64,000 nucleotides of DNA from Isoetes taiwanensis (GCA_021234155.1 JAJEKV010000026.1:744001-808000); one strand, 5' to 3'; numbered from the stretch's first letter, positions 10,572 to 23,149 are shown. Numbers and translations: made by a program. The notes: generated from the sequence alone by a model not told the origin.

Positions 10572-11380
10572 AAAAAAATTACCGTTGTGAGTTTGTTAAA
10601 ACACTCATATGGGCAGTCTCTAATACTTTATTTTTAAAATCTTTGACAGAAATCTAGCAAACGTGTGCATAAGTTGAGCATTTTGTATGAACATTTGGCA
10701 TAACACCGGTTGCTCATTTTAAGCTGGTTGTGAAAGATCTTAAATAGCGTTACTATCCCTCGAGCTATTGCAGGCAAGTTCATCTTTGTATGTAAACTTA
10801 GGTTTGATGAGGTATTTACAATGTTTGATATGAGGTGGTGGCCTAATAAAGAGCACACCTTTGTAAACTTAGGATGGTGGCATAGAGCACTCCCATAGAC
10901 TTAAGAAGGGAACACCCTTGTGAATTGAGGACGGTGGCAAAGATCACTGCTAAGATGTATTGTAAACGTACGAAGAGGCAGAGCAATGTTAGGATGGTAC
11001 AACTTGATACAAGGTGGTGGTTTGATATATATATATTTTTCTTTTGAGTGGCGTTATCATTTAAATGTTTCCATGAGCATTATTAAAAGGTGAACATTTT
11101 AGAGGTTTTTCACGTTACAATAGAGTGTTGAACATGCATGTATAAATATTGTTTTGTTGATGATCTAATATAATATGACTGGTTTATATTGTTTTGTGGA
11201 CGATCTAAATATAAGGACGCATTGTTATTTATATGTGGTTCATTCAGATTCTAAAAAGTTACAGTTGTGTTGGCGAGGTGTAATGTACCTACTATGAGTA
11301 GTAGCTTAGAAACGTATCCCAACAATGATTATCAAAGAGAAATCAATGAACAATGAATAGCAAACCAATGCATAACTACA
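10572..11380. other. trihelix 3' flank with degenerate repeats
   Basis: The first part is probably the 3' UTR, with an AATAAAGAGC polyadenylation-like signal near 10844. From about 10830 to 11010 there are loose repeats containing TAGGATGGTGGC and GAGCACAC. No gene. Confidence 0.45.
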
Positions 11381-11546
11381 TTAACATTAATCCTCGGCTT
11401 GACCTCGGCCGCTCGGCTTGGACATCTTTTGCACTATTGCTCTAAGATTTTCCTCGGCTCGGTCAAGGCCTCGCCCCGATTTGGACAAAAGTCGACCCCG
11501 TGTACTCCTATAATTCCAAAGTATCACCATTAGGAGCTTAACTTCG

Positions 11547-11614
11547 GCTCGGTCTTGGGCCGAGGCCTTACCTATCAATAAGCTCGGTCTTGGGCCGAGG
11601 CCTTACCTATCAAT
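11547..11614. repeat. 35-bp tandem duplication, GCCGAGG-rich
   Basis: The segment GCTCGGTCTTGGGCCGAGG... occurs at 11547-11579 and again at 11582-11614. The motif GGCCGAGG also marks the LTR-like units at 5.2-6.1 kb, so the two places may share an element family. Confidence 0.85.
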
Positions 11615-11619
11615 TACAA

Positions 11620-12190
11620 ACTATTGTCAATTGGGAGCTTACTCACACCTACTATCAATTCCAAAGTCTCACCCATTAGAAGCTGACTCACACTTATTGT
11701 ACTCAACATTCATTAGTCAATCTATGAGGAGGTTATTGCCATTTACTGCCAATTTCAAAGTATCACCCATGAAGAGTTGACTCACACCTCCTACCAATTT
11801 GAAAGTATCATACATGAGGAGCTGGCTCATACCTACTACAATTTCAAAGTATCACACACATTTACTACCAACACCTATCAATTCAAAAGTATCATCAATT
11901 GGAGCTTACTCACACCTATTGCCAATTCCAAAGTTGCACCCATTAGAAGCTGATCCACACCTACTAATTAATTCCAAAGCATCACACATGAGGAGTTGAC
12001 TCACACCTACTACAATTTCAACGTATTCCCTATGTAGAGCTTATACATACCTACTACCAACACCTCTCAATTACAAAGTATCATCCATTGGCAGCTTACT
12101 CATACCTACTGCCAATTCCAAAGTTGCACCCATTAGAAGCTGACTCACGTCTACTGCCAATTCCAAAGCATCACACATGAGGAAAGCATC
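11620..12190. repeat. degenerate minisatellite, about 50-60 bp unit
   Basis: Repeated phrases such as CCAATTCCAAAGTATCAC, ATGAGGAGCTGACTCACAC and CCTACTACCAA recur about ten times with indels. Small ORFs here are translations of the repeat. Confidence 0.8.
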
Positions 12191-12199
12191 ACTCATGTG

Positions 12200-13430
12200 G
12201 CTCAACGTCCATATGAGAAGTTTACTGCCATGTACTACTGATTTTAAAGAATCACCTATTGAGGAGTCATATCTACTACCCATGGGGAGTTTACTCCCGC
12301 CTTCTACCATTTTCAAAATATTGTATATTTCAGAAAATATTCTATCTTTGACTGAGGTGCTTACCCTGAGCATCTAGAACATGCCTGGAGTCATCCCCTG
12401 TGTGAATATGCGCCCAAATCAAAGGGGGTTTTAGGGGAATTCTAATTTAAAGGTTCTCAATGTAATGGTTTGTGTTGAATAGTGTTAATGTAGTTATGCG
12501 TTAGTGGTTATATTAAAAAAAAAAAAAATAGACCCTTTGGGCCCTAACAAAAGCAAACATGGGTAAGCTTTAAAGGCCTAAATATTAATTGAGTCATAAC
12601 ATCATATAAAACAATAGTTCTTCATTGTTTGATGAAGAATTCATGTACATGCATGCAATGGCAACTGACCTTTCTCCGTCCTTCACATATATCGTACAAA
12701 ACATAACAAGTATACATTTAGAATAGATAATGGTATTATTATTATATTCCAACCAAAAAAACACTTGCTTAGAGCGGGTTCACATGCAACAGTGGTCGGA
12801 GAGGGGCCCTGTTATACCCTTTGCAAATTAGTGATGGTCGGCGATGGTGGGCATAAAAGGGCGTGGCATTTTACATGACGGTGAAGGCCGCGATGGTGCA
12901 TGTGAATCCAGCCTTAACAATGAATGAAGTGGAGATGTTTTATCACTGAGGATTTCTACACGAAAGTCAGCTTACTTATTGGATCTGATGATCTAATGAA
13001 TAAAAATGTGAAGAGAGGTTGCCAGACAATACTTGATATTTTAGGAAGTCAATGCTTGGAGAAGAAGAGATTCAATATTTCTGCGCTCCCTATGTCAAAG
13101 GACATCATGTTATCAATATTTCATACAAATAACTAAGAACATCATGAAATCACTATTTCATACAGATAACTTGCATATAAATTGCAAGATAAATGGCAAG
13201 CATACCTGAATGCAATACAGGAATTTGGTGCCCAAGCATTGCTGTTGAACTATGTCATCATTGCAAGAAACTGACTTAATCCTTGACAAAAACAACAAAC
13301 ATGGAACCCCTTTCAATGTTTAGAGTGTTGTTGGCAGATGCGCTTACAGCTCAAAGATAACCTTGCACCTGTTTTCTTTCTGAAGTTTGTAAATAAGAAC
13401 AAAGACAATGGTTGCATGAAGGCTTCAACA
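12200..13430. other. gene-free stretch
   Basis: AT-rich sequence with an A-run at about 12514 and short ORFs without recognisable features. I see nothing that supports a gene or element. Confidence 0.5.
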
Positions 13431-13439
13431 GCCACAAAC

Positions 13440-13945
13440 AGGTTATCATGGTTTGTACTACACCAAAACTTACGAAGGCAAATGCAAAAATCCCCGCTAT
13501 GACTGCCAAAATCACAAAATTCCAACTACAATAAGGTATAGAGATATGTCAACACATTTGCAGAGCAAGTTTAGAAAGGACCAACATACGAAGACACATT
13601 TTTTCCGCTCTTGCAAGCTGCTTGTCTATGCGGTGTATGTTAAATTCCTGTGCATGTTCAATTCATGCTTCAATGCTTCTGCAACAACACCCTTTGATGG
13701 AGGAAGCAACTAAATCAGCGATTTACCGCAATACCAAATCTTCCAGCTAGAAAAGCCAGAGCTGCAGTGCAGCCAACATAAAAAAAATTAAGCATGCTCT
13801 TTTTAGATTCGGTAGCAGATATATTATGCATTTATGCACATCTCATGCAAAATTAGAGAGTCTTGGGAACCTGTATCTCTTTCCATATCTCTGCCAACAA
13901 GCCTTGCAACACCATATTCTATGAAGTTTGTTCTGTCCATTCTTG
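13440..13945 (-). pseudogene. possible exons of an unrecognised membrane-protein gene
   Basis: Reading the minus strand, three islands look coding. The first starts with ATG near 13942 (MDRTNFIEYGVARLVGRD) and ends at a CAG|GT donor near 13872. The second (about 13775-13630) follows a TGCACTGCAG acceptor and reads GCTAALAFLAGRFGIAVN, then needs a frame change. The third (about 13510-13375) contains a hydrophobic run, IAGIFAFAFVSFGVVQTMI, and ends at an ACAG|GTGC donor. Together they suggest a small membrane protein gene that is decayed or has short introns. I do not recognise the family, and frames and splice sites are conjectural. Confidence 0.25.
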
Positions 13946-13963
13946 CAAACCTTTACTCTGTAT

Positions 13964-14269
13964 TCAGTCACGGAGGCAAAACTTGACGAATTTGGCTATG
14001 ATGGCAGTAGTCTCACGACTTCCATATGTGAGACAAGCCACTTCTTCAATGAAGATTCTCTGAATTTTCCTGTTCATCACCTTTCCTAGTATCCTTTCCG
14101 GACTTTCAAAATGTATAACTAGCTCATCGGCTTTCGTCTGTAGCAGAGTTACGGATTTTAGTACAGTCTTAACTGCATCTTGCTCGTAAGCCAATTGAAG
14201 CCTGGCCTGAAGAGTGCCGCAATCTACATCTACTTTCCATTTTGTCTGATGTATCAGCTTTACCTTCAA
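13964..14269 (-). CDS. unrecognised 101-residue ORF or exon
   Basis: A minus-strand frame of 101 residues with protein-like composition: a mixed alpha/beta pattern, LQARLQLAYEQDAVKTVLKS, ADELVIHFESPERILGKV, FIEEVACLTYGSRETTAII. No membrane segment, signal or known motif. It lies just upstream (minus strand) of the membrane-protein-like islands at 13.4-13.9 kb and could be an exon of the same transcription unit or an independent fragment. Confidence 0.3.
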   Translation of the reverse strand: MKVKLIHQTKWKVDVDCGTLQARLQLAYEQDAVKTVLKSVTLLQTKADELVIHFESPERILGKVMNRKIQRIFIEEVACLTYGSRETTAIIAKFVKFCLRD

Positions 14270-14944
14270 TCTACATAATAGGTCTAAGATCCTCGCACTT
14301 TCCGTTTCGTGTGCTCTATTAACTGTACCTTACAATCCGCTTAACAGGTCTGTAGACGGTCACATATCTAGCATCACGAAGCTGGAGCTCTAAACAGGGT
14401 CGACAGGCTGTGTCGCCATAGCTGGAACCTTGCAGAGTTCTGATCTTAGGATTCGACCGAACAATTTTTTTTTTTAAAGAATCGGGCTATGAATATCTAG
14501 CATAAAACACTAAAATAATTTGAAACCCTAAAGGGACATCTTCATGGCTCTAAAATTTGAGAGAGCACAACTACAGGATTGCATTTCTTATTCAAAATCA
14601 ACGACTCAAAAATACTGCACTCTAGAAATACTATTTAATACACCTGCGTGAATACAACAACAAAATCATAGAAAAACTATATGAAAAAGCATATAAAACT
14701 ATATGTTATTATGCTAGACATTCCTTTGTTAGTTGTGCTACATATTCTAAACGAGGGATGCCACAGTCGTCAGATCTGTCGATCCTATGGCTCAAACCAT
14801 ATCATGGAGCCTCTGGGCACCTCTTATTTCGCTTATGGTCATTTGTGATGGAGCGCACCTATGATTTTGAAATGTCAAATACGAGTTTGCCTAAGGTTTT
14901 GATGTAATATAGAGCCTCTATACAGCTTTGCCTAAGGTTTTGGA

Positions 14945-15030
14945 ATATGAAATGCGGGGGTCGAACCTCTATCAAAATAACGGAATATCCTAATAAGACT
15001 ACTTTAACCAATCTAACCAGTCAGCCCATT
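14945..15030 (-). mobile_element. tRNA-derived SINE head (candidate)
   Basis: On the minus strand a box A-like TGGTTAGATTGG (about 15018-15007) is followed about 40 bp later by a box B-like GGTTCGACCCC (about 14967-14957). This is the internal RNA polymerase III promoter arrangement of tRNAs and tRNA-derived SINEs. The arms do not fold into a real tRNA, so a SINE is more likely. The body would continue towards 14880, where TTTGCCTAAGGTTTTG occurs twice. Confidence 0.4.
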
Positions 15031-16373
15031 CAATTATTTTAGGGATTAGGGCTATGGCTTTAGGAACTATATATCTATATCAAATCCCCTTAGAACCCCC
15101 TGTTATTGTGCTACATATTCCCTTTATTATTCAACAGATTCTTGAAAAGAAACAACAGAATAACTATTAATCAAGTAAAAGCAATAATTAATAAGAAGTA
15201 TTTTATACCTAAATCCATGCCATATTCTTAAATATTCAAGCTACATTCTTGCTGATTTTCAAGCTTTTGAACTGGTAGATAGAATGAGGTAAACAACAAA
15301 GGCCTCTCTCACTTCCAATAATGGAATAAATAACTAAGGCCTACATGGAGCTTATTCTGTCTGTACAACATTATAGATTCACAAATACTAGATAGTGAAG
15401 ATCAAAGCTAGCCCAATGCACAAAGCTTCGGCACCTAATCCATGGATAGATTTATAAAGCTTCAGCAAAATTCCAAAGCAATATAACCATCACTGGACCT
15501 TAAAATTTATTGCCACGAAGTCACAAGTTCAAGTATGACAAATTGGTCCTGTAATAGAGACTTTAAACCTACCATATGTACTAGATAATCACATGCAAAG
15601 CAGCCCCTAGCATAAGGTATTGTGGCTATAGTGGACTGGCTTCCATGTGATACGTAGAATACTTATGATGTGATAGTGAATAGATTGACGTCCTTCAATA
15701 AAAAAAATCGTTGGATTTCATAAACTAAAGCCATGTGAAGTAGATCCACAACAATGCAAAATGCCCCAGGTTTGAGGCCTATTAAAACTGGCACTGTTGA
15801 AATAGATATCCACATTGAAATGTAATAAAGTAAACCAATTTGCAATTACCCATACATGTACACTTCCAATTTTCTTTATGTATCAAAATTGTGCAGTGGA
15901 TGCTGCAAGAAGTGCCAAGCATAGTTAAAGAACCATAGCAAGACAACAATTGCTGCTGCTGCTGATGCTACTACTTTATTGATTCTAATAGCCTAAGAAA
16001 TAATCCACATATTTATAACCTATATGCATAAGGGTTTCTACCTTTACGTATATAATACATGAAGAAAATAAAACATACCAAAGCTAGGTCTTCGCGTTTC
16101 ATAAGAAGTCTGTTCTTTGAAGTTTTACTCGAGGACCCGATATTAACAGGACGGATGCTGCACTTCTGCTTCACACACTTGATATCTGGTAGCTAAGAAC
16201 GTACCCTCATTTACATCCTAGGGGGTGCACCTAACGTAAAGTCTATATGGCATGTGCATGCATAGGGTTAAGAGAAATTATCCCTTACACAAAAATTTCA
16301 TAAAACAATATATCTCATATTTCATATACCCCTACCATATTTCTTATATATATATACAAGTGTTTGTAATATG
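15031..16373. other. gene-free stretch before the satellite
   Basis: AT-rich sequence with a GCTGCTGCTGCTGATGCT run near 15952. No ORF with a recognisable domain and no clear repeat. Confidence 0.5.
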
Positions 16374-17047
16374 AAGGACTGTACGAATTGACCCTTCAAA
16401 ACACACCTAGCATGAAAGATTCCCTTAGATTCATAAGATTCTCTAGAGATCCCCTAGGTATTCAAAGATTGTCCTAAGATTCCTCTAGATATGTAGATTC
16501 TTCTAGATTCCCTTAGATTTTATGAAGATTCCCCTAGATTCTCAAAGATTTATGAAAACTCCCTTAAACTCTTTTATATTAACAAAGATTCTTTTGAGAT
16601 TCCCCTATATTCCTATAGATTATCCCAAGATTCCTCTTCATAGTCCAAGATTCTATCTAGATTTTCTTAGATTCCTTAACATTAAGATTTCCTTAGATTC
16701 TGAGATATTCTCTTGATACTCCCATACATTACTTAAGATTCTCATGAGATTACTCTAGATTCCTTAAAATTCTATAAACATTACCCTAGATTCTTCAAAA
16801 TTCTACAGATATTCCCCTAGATTCTTCCTAGATTTCTTTGGATTCTCCAAGGTCCATCAACATTTCCTCTAGATTCTTAAAGATCTTATGAACATTCCTT
16901 TAGATTCCCCTAGATTTCTAAAGATTCTCTTGAGATACCCTCGGATTCCCCTAGATTCCAAAGATTATCGCGAGATTCATCTAGATTTCCCAAGATTCTA
17001 TGTAGATTCTCCTAGATTCCCTTAGAGTATATGAAGATTCTTTTAGA

Positions 17048-17270
17048 TCCAATAATGTCACTGACGCTGCAAATGCGAACCGTCGATGTGTTAGATCAGA
17101 GTAGGCATCTCACACCAGGCAATCAAGAGCCTATTTTAGAAAAGACACAGCTGGATCTCAAAGTGCGGTTCCCCATACCAATCCCATGCCTTCCCGGCCA
17201 GCTTGTCACATCATAAGCTTGTCACATTATAAGCTGCATTGTATGGCTTTTTGACAATCAAATGTGTATC
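17048..17270 (+). other. non-satellite insert, possible captured exon
   Basis: About 220 bp in the first satellite block lack AGATTC motifs. They carry an open frame (from the ATG near 17055) that reads like protein (MSLTLQMRTVDVLDQSRHL, then IPIPCLPGQLVTS and a stop) and a short tandem AAGCTTGTCACAT(C/T)ATAAGC at 17216-17235. The other three units lack it. It may be a captured gene fragment; I do not recognise it. Confidence 0.35.
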
Positions 17271-17860
17271 CGATTCTCCAAGATTCCACGTGACCACTAG
17301 ATTTCAAAAGATTTTATAAAGATTCTATCAGATTCCATAGATTCTCAAAGTTTCTCTCAAGATTCCTCTAAGATTTTATAAAGATTCTGCTAGATTCTTC
17401 AAGCTTGCATGAAGAGTCCCCTGGATTCTCAAAGCTTTATGAAGATTCCCTTAGGCTTCCCTGGATTCCCATAGGATTTGAAGGATTCTCTTGAGATTCC
17501 CATAGATTCCTTCAGATTTTGATGAGATTCCCCTAGATTCTCAAAGATTATCCCAAGATTCCTCTAGATTCTATGTAGATCTCCAAGGTCCCTATAGATT
17601 CTATGAAGATTCTTCCAGATTCTCTTGGCCTTCCCTTAGATTTCTTATTCTACAAAGATTCCCCTACATTCTTATTATGTTGCAAAAATTCTCTAAAATT
17701 CCATCAAGATTACCCTAGGTACTAAAATTTTTTAGGAAGATTTCCCTTTAATTCCCTAAGATTTTCTTGCGATGCGTCTAGATTCTCTAAGATTCTCTAA
17801 AGATTCCCTAGATTCTTATAAATTACCATAGATTTCTCTAAGATTCTAAGAAGATTCTTA

Positions 17861-18059
17861 GAATTCAACCATATTGGCTCCAATTGGAATGGAACAATGC
17901 CAAACCCACCACTCATTGAAAAGCTCTCGACGAGGGGAATCTAACAGCATGGGTCTCCTCTTCATCAGACCCTTCTATTGCGAGTTACGTTCATAGGATG
18001 CCACCTCAATACTTTTTTATTAATGAGTGCCACCACACCTCCTTTAAAACAAAAAATTA
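17861..18059. repeat. satellite linker, copy 1 (short)
   Basis: Begins near GAATTCAACCATATTGGCTC and contains AATGGAACAATGCC, CACTCATTGAAAAGC and CATGGGTCTC, all shared with the other linkers. It lacks the second half (GATATGCTGCACC onward) found in copies 2 and 3. Confidence 0.85.
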
Positions 18060-19598
18060 AAGGACTGTATGAATTGACCCATCAAAACACACGCATCAAG
18101 AAAGATTCCCCTAGATTTCCTTGGATTTCTCTCATATTTCCTAAGATTCTATAAAGATACCCATAGATTCATAGGATTCTCTAGAGATTCCTCTGGATTC
18201 TCAAAGATTGCCCTAAGATTCCTCTAGATTCTGTAACTATCTATTTAGATTCTCCTAGGTTCCTTTAGATTCTATAAAGATTTTCCTAGATTCTTCAATA
18301 TTCTGTCAAGATTCTAGATTTTACAAAAACATGCTTAGATTCTTTTATAGTACCATAGATTCTTTTGAGATTCCCCTATATTTCTAAAGATTATCCCAAG
18401 ATTCCTCTTCATTCTCCAAGATTCTATGTAGATTTTTCAAGGTTCTCTAAGATTTTATAAAGATCTCCGTAGATTTCCCTAGATTCCTAGATATTCTCTT
18501 GATATTCCCATACATTGCCTAAGATTCTCGTGAGATTCCTCTAGATTCCTTGAAGTTTTATAAACATTTCCCTAGATTCTCCAAAATTCTACAGAGATTC
18601 CCCCAGATTCTATGAAGATTTCCCTGGATTCTCCAAGCTTCCATCAAGATGCCTCTAGATTCTTGAAGATCTTATGAACATTCCTTTAGATTCCCCTAGA
18701 TTTCTAAAGATCCTCTACATCCCAACCATTATCCCATGATTCCTTTAGATTCTCCAAGATTCTATGTAGTTTCCCCAAGATTCTCTTATTATATGAAGGT
18801 TCTTTTAGATTCTCCAAGATTCCACATGATCCACTAGATTCTCAAAGATTTTAAAAAGATTCTCTCAGATTCCATTAGATTCTCAAAGTTTCTCTTAAGA
18901 TTCCTCTAGATTCTGTAAGATCTTATAAAGATTCTGCTAGATTCTCCAAGCTTGCATGAAGAGTCCCCTAGATTCTCAAAGCTTTATAAAGATTCCCTTA
19001 GATTTCCCTAGATTCTCATAGATTTTGAAGGATCGTCTTGAGATTCCCAGTAGATTCCCTCAGACTTTGATGAGATTCCTCTAGATTCTCAAAGATTAGC
19101 CCAAGATTCATCTAGATTTCCCAAGATTCTATGTAGATCTCCTAGATTCCTATAAATTCTATGAAGATTCTTCTAGATCCCATTGGCCTTCCCTTAGTGT
19201 CCTTAAGATTCTACAAAGATTCCCCTACATTCTTGTCATTTTACAATGATTCTCTAAAATTCCATCAAGATTACCCTAGATACACAAAGATTTTAGGAAG
19301 ATTCCTTTTGATTCCCCTAGATTTTTAACGATTCTCTTGAGATGCCTATAGATTCCCTAAGATTCTTGAGATTCCTTTAGATTCTCTAAGATCCTATGAA
19401 GATTCCTCTAGATTCTTCAAGATTCCTTTAGATTCTCTAAGTTTTTGTGAAGATTCATGTAGATTCCCATGGATTCCCTTTAGATTCTTAAGATTCTCTT
19501 GACTTTCCTCTAGATTCTCTGATATCCTCTAAAGATTCCCTAGATTCTTATAATTACCGTAGATTCAGTAAAATTTTAAGATTCCAAGAAGATTCTTA

Positions 19599-20135
19599 GA
19601 ATTCGATCACATTGACTCCAACTGCAACGGAACGATGAGAGGAATCTAAAGGCATGGGTCCCATCTTCATCCGACCCCTTAGAAAGCACCACTCATTAGA
19701 AAGCACTCGATGGGAGGAATCTAAAGGCATGGGTCCCATCTTCATCTGACCCCTCTACTACAAGTTATGTGCCTTTAAGAAAAGGAAGCTTTCTCGAAAG
19801 TCCACTCATAAATGCTTTGCCACCTCAACACCTTTTTATTAATAAGAGTGCCACCTCACCTCCTTTAAAATAAAAAATTGCAATTTGATATATAAACTTA
19901 ATGTATCCTCACCTTTTAATCTAACGGCTAAGATATGCTGCACCAAATCCGCTTTAAAGGACCTTCCTTGCAGTTCCTTAAAAAAATCAAGGGCTAGGAT
20001 TTCTCTTTCCCTTTCAATCCAACGGTCTAAGGATGTAGTGCATGACCCCCCATGCATGCCCATACATGCCCTCATCAAAATCCAAAGGCTTCAGATGTGC
20101 CACCTCACCAACTTTTTATTCATGGGCAAGATGCC
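19599..20135. repeat. satellite linker, copy 2 (long)
   Basis: About 540 bp. Opens GAATTCGATCACATTGACTC, contains GCTAAGATATGCTGCACC, ATCAAGGGCTAGGATTTCTC, CATGCATGCCCATACATG and GTGCCACCTCACCAAC, and returns to satellite after GGGCAAGATG. TGCCACCTCACC occurs twice inside it. The short ORFs on both strands here are conserved only because the repeat is. Confidence 0.85.
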
Positions 20136-21095
20136 CCTAGATTTTTAAAGATCTTATGAACATTCCTTTAGATTCCCCTAGATTTCTAAAGACTCTCTTC
20201 AGATTCCCTAGATTCCTCTACATTCCCAAAGATTATCCCATGATTCGTTTAGATTTTCCAAGATTCTATGTAGATTCTCCAAGCTTCTCTTAGATTATAT
20301 GAAGATTCTCTTAGATTCTCTAAGATTCCACATGATCCACTAGATTTTCAAAGATTTTAGAAAGATTCTCTCAGATTCCATTAGATTCTCAAAGATTCTC
20401 ATAAGATTCCTCTAGATTCTGTAAGATCTTATAAGGATTTCGCTAGATTCTCCAAGCTTGCATGAAGAGTCCCCTAGATTCTTAAAGCTTTATGAAGATT
20501 CCCTTCGATTTCCCTAGATTCCCATAGATGTTGAAGGATTGTCTTGAGATTCCCATAGATTCCCTCAGACACTGATGAGATTCCCCTAGATTCTCAAAGA
20601 TTATCCCAAGATTCATCTAGTTCCCTAAGATTCTATGTAGATCTCCTAGATTCCTATAGATTCTATGGTTTCTTCTAGATCGCCTTGGCCTTCCCTTAGA
20701 TTCCTTAAGATTCTACAAAGATTCCACTACATTCTTATGATTTGACAAAGATTCTCTAAAATTCAATCAAGATTACCCTAGATACTCAAAGATCTTAAGC
20801 AGATTCCTTTTGATTCCCCTAGATTTTTCAAAGATTCTCTTGAGATTCCCATAGATTTCCGAAAATTCTCTTGAGATTCCTTTAGTATCCTAGGAAGATT
20901 CCTCTAAATTCTCCAAGATTCCTCTAGATTGTCTATGTTTTTATAAAGGTTCCTTTAGATTCCCTTGGATTCTCTTCAGATTCTCTAAAATTCGTTTGAG
21001 TTTCCTCTAGATTCTCTGAGATCCTTAGAAGATTCTCTAAATTCTTATAATTACCATAAATTCAGTAAAATTCTAAGATTCCAAGAAGATTCTTA

Positions 21096-21602
21096 AAATT
21101 CGACCACATTGACTCCAACTGCAATGGAACGATGCCAAAACATCACTCATTGGAAAGCACTCAATGAGAAGAATCTAAGGACATGGGTCCCATCTTCATC
21201 CGACCCCTCTACTGCAAGTTATGTGCCTTTGAAGGCGATTTAAGAAAAGGAAGCTTCCTCGGAAGTCGACTTATAAATGCTTTGCCACCTCAACACCTTC
21301 TTATTAATAAGAGTGCCACCTCACCTTCTTTAAAGTAAAAAATTGTAATTTGATATAAAAACTTAATGGCTAGGATTTATCCTCACCTTCTAATCTAACG
21401 GCTAAGATATGCTGCACCAAATCCACCTTCCTTGCACCTTCCTTACAAAAATCAAGGGCTAGGATTTCTCTTTCCCTTCTGATCCAGCGGTCTAGGGATG
21501 TGGTGCATGCCCTCCCATGCATGCCCATGCATGCCCCCATCAAAATCCAAAGGCTTGAAATGTACCACCTCACCAACTTTTTATTCAAGGGCAAGATGTC
21601 CC
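21096..21602. repeat. satellite linker, copy 3
   Basis: Near-identical to copy 2 over most of its length, including the duplicated TGCCACCTCACC phrases, with small indels. Confidence 0.85.
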
Positions 21603-22554
21603 CATATTCTTAAAGATCTCATGAACATTCCTTTAGATGCCCCTAAATTCTAAAGATTCTCTTCAGATTCCCTAGATTCCTCTACATTCCCAAAGATTAT
21701 CCCATGATTCCTCTAGATTCCCCAAGATTCTATGTAGATTCTCCAAGATTCTCTTAGATTATATGAAGATTCTCTTAGATTCTTCAAGCTTCCACATGAT
21801 CCACTAGATTCTCAAAGATTTTAGAAAGATTCCATTAGATCTTCAAAGATTTTCTTAAGATTCCTCTACATTCACTAAGATCTTATAAAGATTTTGCTAG
21901 ATTCTCGAAGCTTGCATGAAGAGTCCCCTAAATTCTCAAAGCTTTATGAAGATTCCCTTAGATTTCCCTAGATTCCCATAGATTTTGAAGGATTGTCTTG
22001 AGATTCCCATAGATTCCCTCAGACTTTGATGAGATTCCTCTAATTCTCAAAGATTATCCCAAGATTCATCTAGATTCCCCAAGATTCTATGTAGACCTCC
22101 TAGATTCTTATAGATTCTATGAAGATTCTTCTAGATCCCCTTGGCCTTCCCTTAGATTCCTTAAGATTCTACAAAGATTCCCCTACATTCTTATGATTTT
22201 ACAAAGATTCTCTAAAATTCCATCAAGATTACCCTAGATACTCAAAGATCTTAGGAGGATTCCTTTTGATTCCCCTAGATTTCTGAAGATTCTCTTGAGA
22301 TTCCCATAGATTCTCTAAGATTCTTTTCAGATTCCTTTAGATTCTCTATCCTAGGAAGATTTCTCTAGATTCTCCAAGATTCCTCTAGATTCTCTGTGTT
22401 TATGAAGATTCTTGTAGATTCCCATAGATTCCCTTTAGATTCCCTAAGATTCTCTTGGAATTCCTCTAGATTCTCTAAGATCCTCTGAAGATTCCCTAGA
22501 TTGTTATAATTACTGTAGATTCAGCAAAATTCTAAAATTCCGAGAAGATTCTTA

Positions 22555-22955
22555 AAATTCGACCACATTGACTCCAACTGCAATGAAACGATGCCAAAAC
22601 ACCACTCATTAGAAAGCAGTCGATGAGAAGAATCTAAAGACATGGGTTCCATCTTCATCCGACCCCTCTACTGCAAGTTATGTGCCTTTGAAGGCGATTT
22701 AAGAAAAGGAAGCTTCCTTGAAAGTCACTTATAAATGCTTTGCCACTTCAACACCTTCTTATTAATAAGAGTGCCACCTCACCTTCTTTAAAATAAAAAA
22801 TTGTAATTTGATATAAAAACTTAATGGCTAGGATTTATCCTCACTTTTTAATCTAACGGCTAAGATATGCTGCACCAAATCGACTTTAAGGGACCTTCCT
22901 TACAGGAATCAAGGGCTAGGATTTCTCTTTTCCTTTTGATCCAACGGTCTACGTA
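22555..22955. repeat. satellite linker, copy 4 (truncated)
   Basis: Matches copies 2 and 3 until ATCCAACGGTCTA, then breaks off into unrelated sequence (GGGGGCAGCTTATACAATTG). It marks the right edge of the array. Confidence 0.8.
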
Positions 22956-23054
22956 TAAGGGGGCAGCTTATACAATTGTATAGATATAACAGATATATAA
23001 CTGATAGAAACTCATGGAAGTGGTCACAAAATAGCACATTATATATAAACCTTT

Positions 23055-23145
23055 GATCTTGGCCCTTGAATAAAAAGTTGGTGAGGTGGCACATCTGAAG
23101 CCTTTGGATTTAGATGGGGGCATGCACCACATCCCTAGAGATTTC
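23055..23145 (-). repeat. inverted copy of the linker end
   Basis: The segment CCTTGAATAAAAAGTTGGTG ... GGCACATCTGAAGCC ... ATGGGGGCATGCACCACATCCC is the reverse complement of the final part of linker copies 2 and 3. It lies about 100 bp beyond the point where copy 4 breaks off. Confidence 0.85.
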
Positions 23146-23149
23146 GGTG

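Larger units (their letters stand above)
16374..22955. repeat. AGATTC-rich satellite in about 1.5-kb higher-order units
   Basis: The basic motif is a 10-13 bp AGATTCYCYWR unit (AGATTCCCCT, AGATTCTCAA, AGATTCTATG and variants) repeated hundreds of times. Above it sits a higher-order order of variants. The marker GCATGAAGAGTCCCCT recurs at 17407, 18954, 20460 and 21914, spacing 1547, 1506 and 1454 bp. Each block ends in a non-satellite linker (17861, 19599, 21096, 22555). The phrase GGACTGTA-GAATTGACCC opens units at 16374 and about 18060. Small ORFs in the blocks are repeat translations. Confidence 0.95.

Noticed and set aside
19839-21594. Conserved small ORFs in satellite linkers on both strands
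   Set aside because: Their similarity reflects the repeat itself; stops and indels do not respect the frame between copies.
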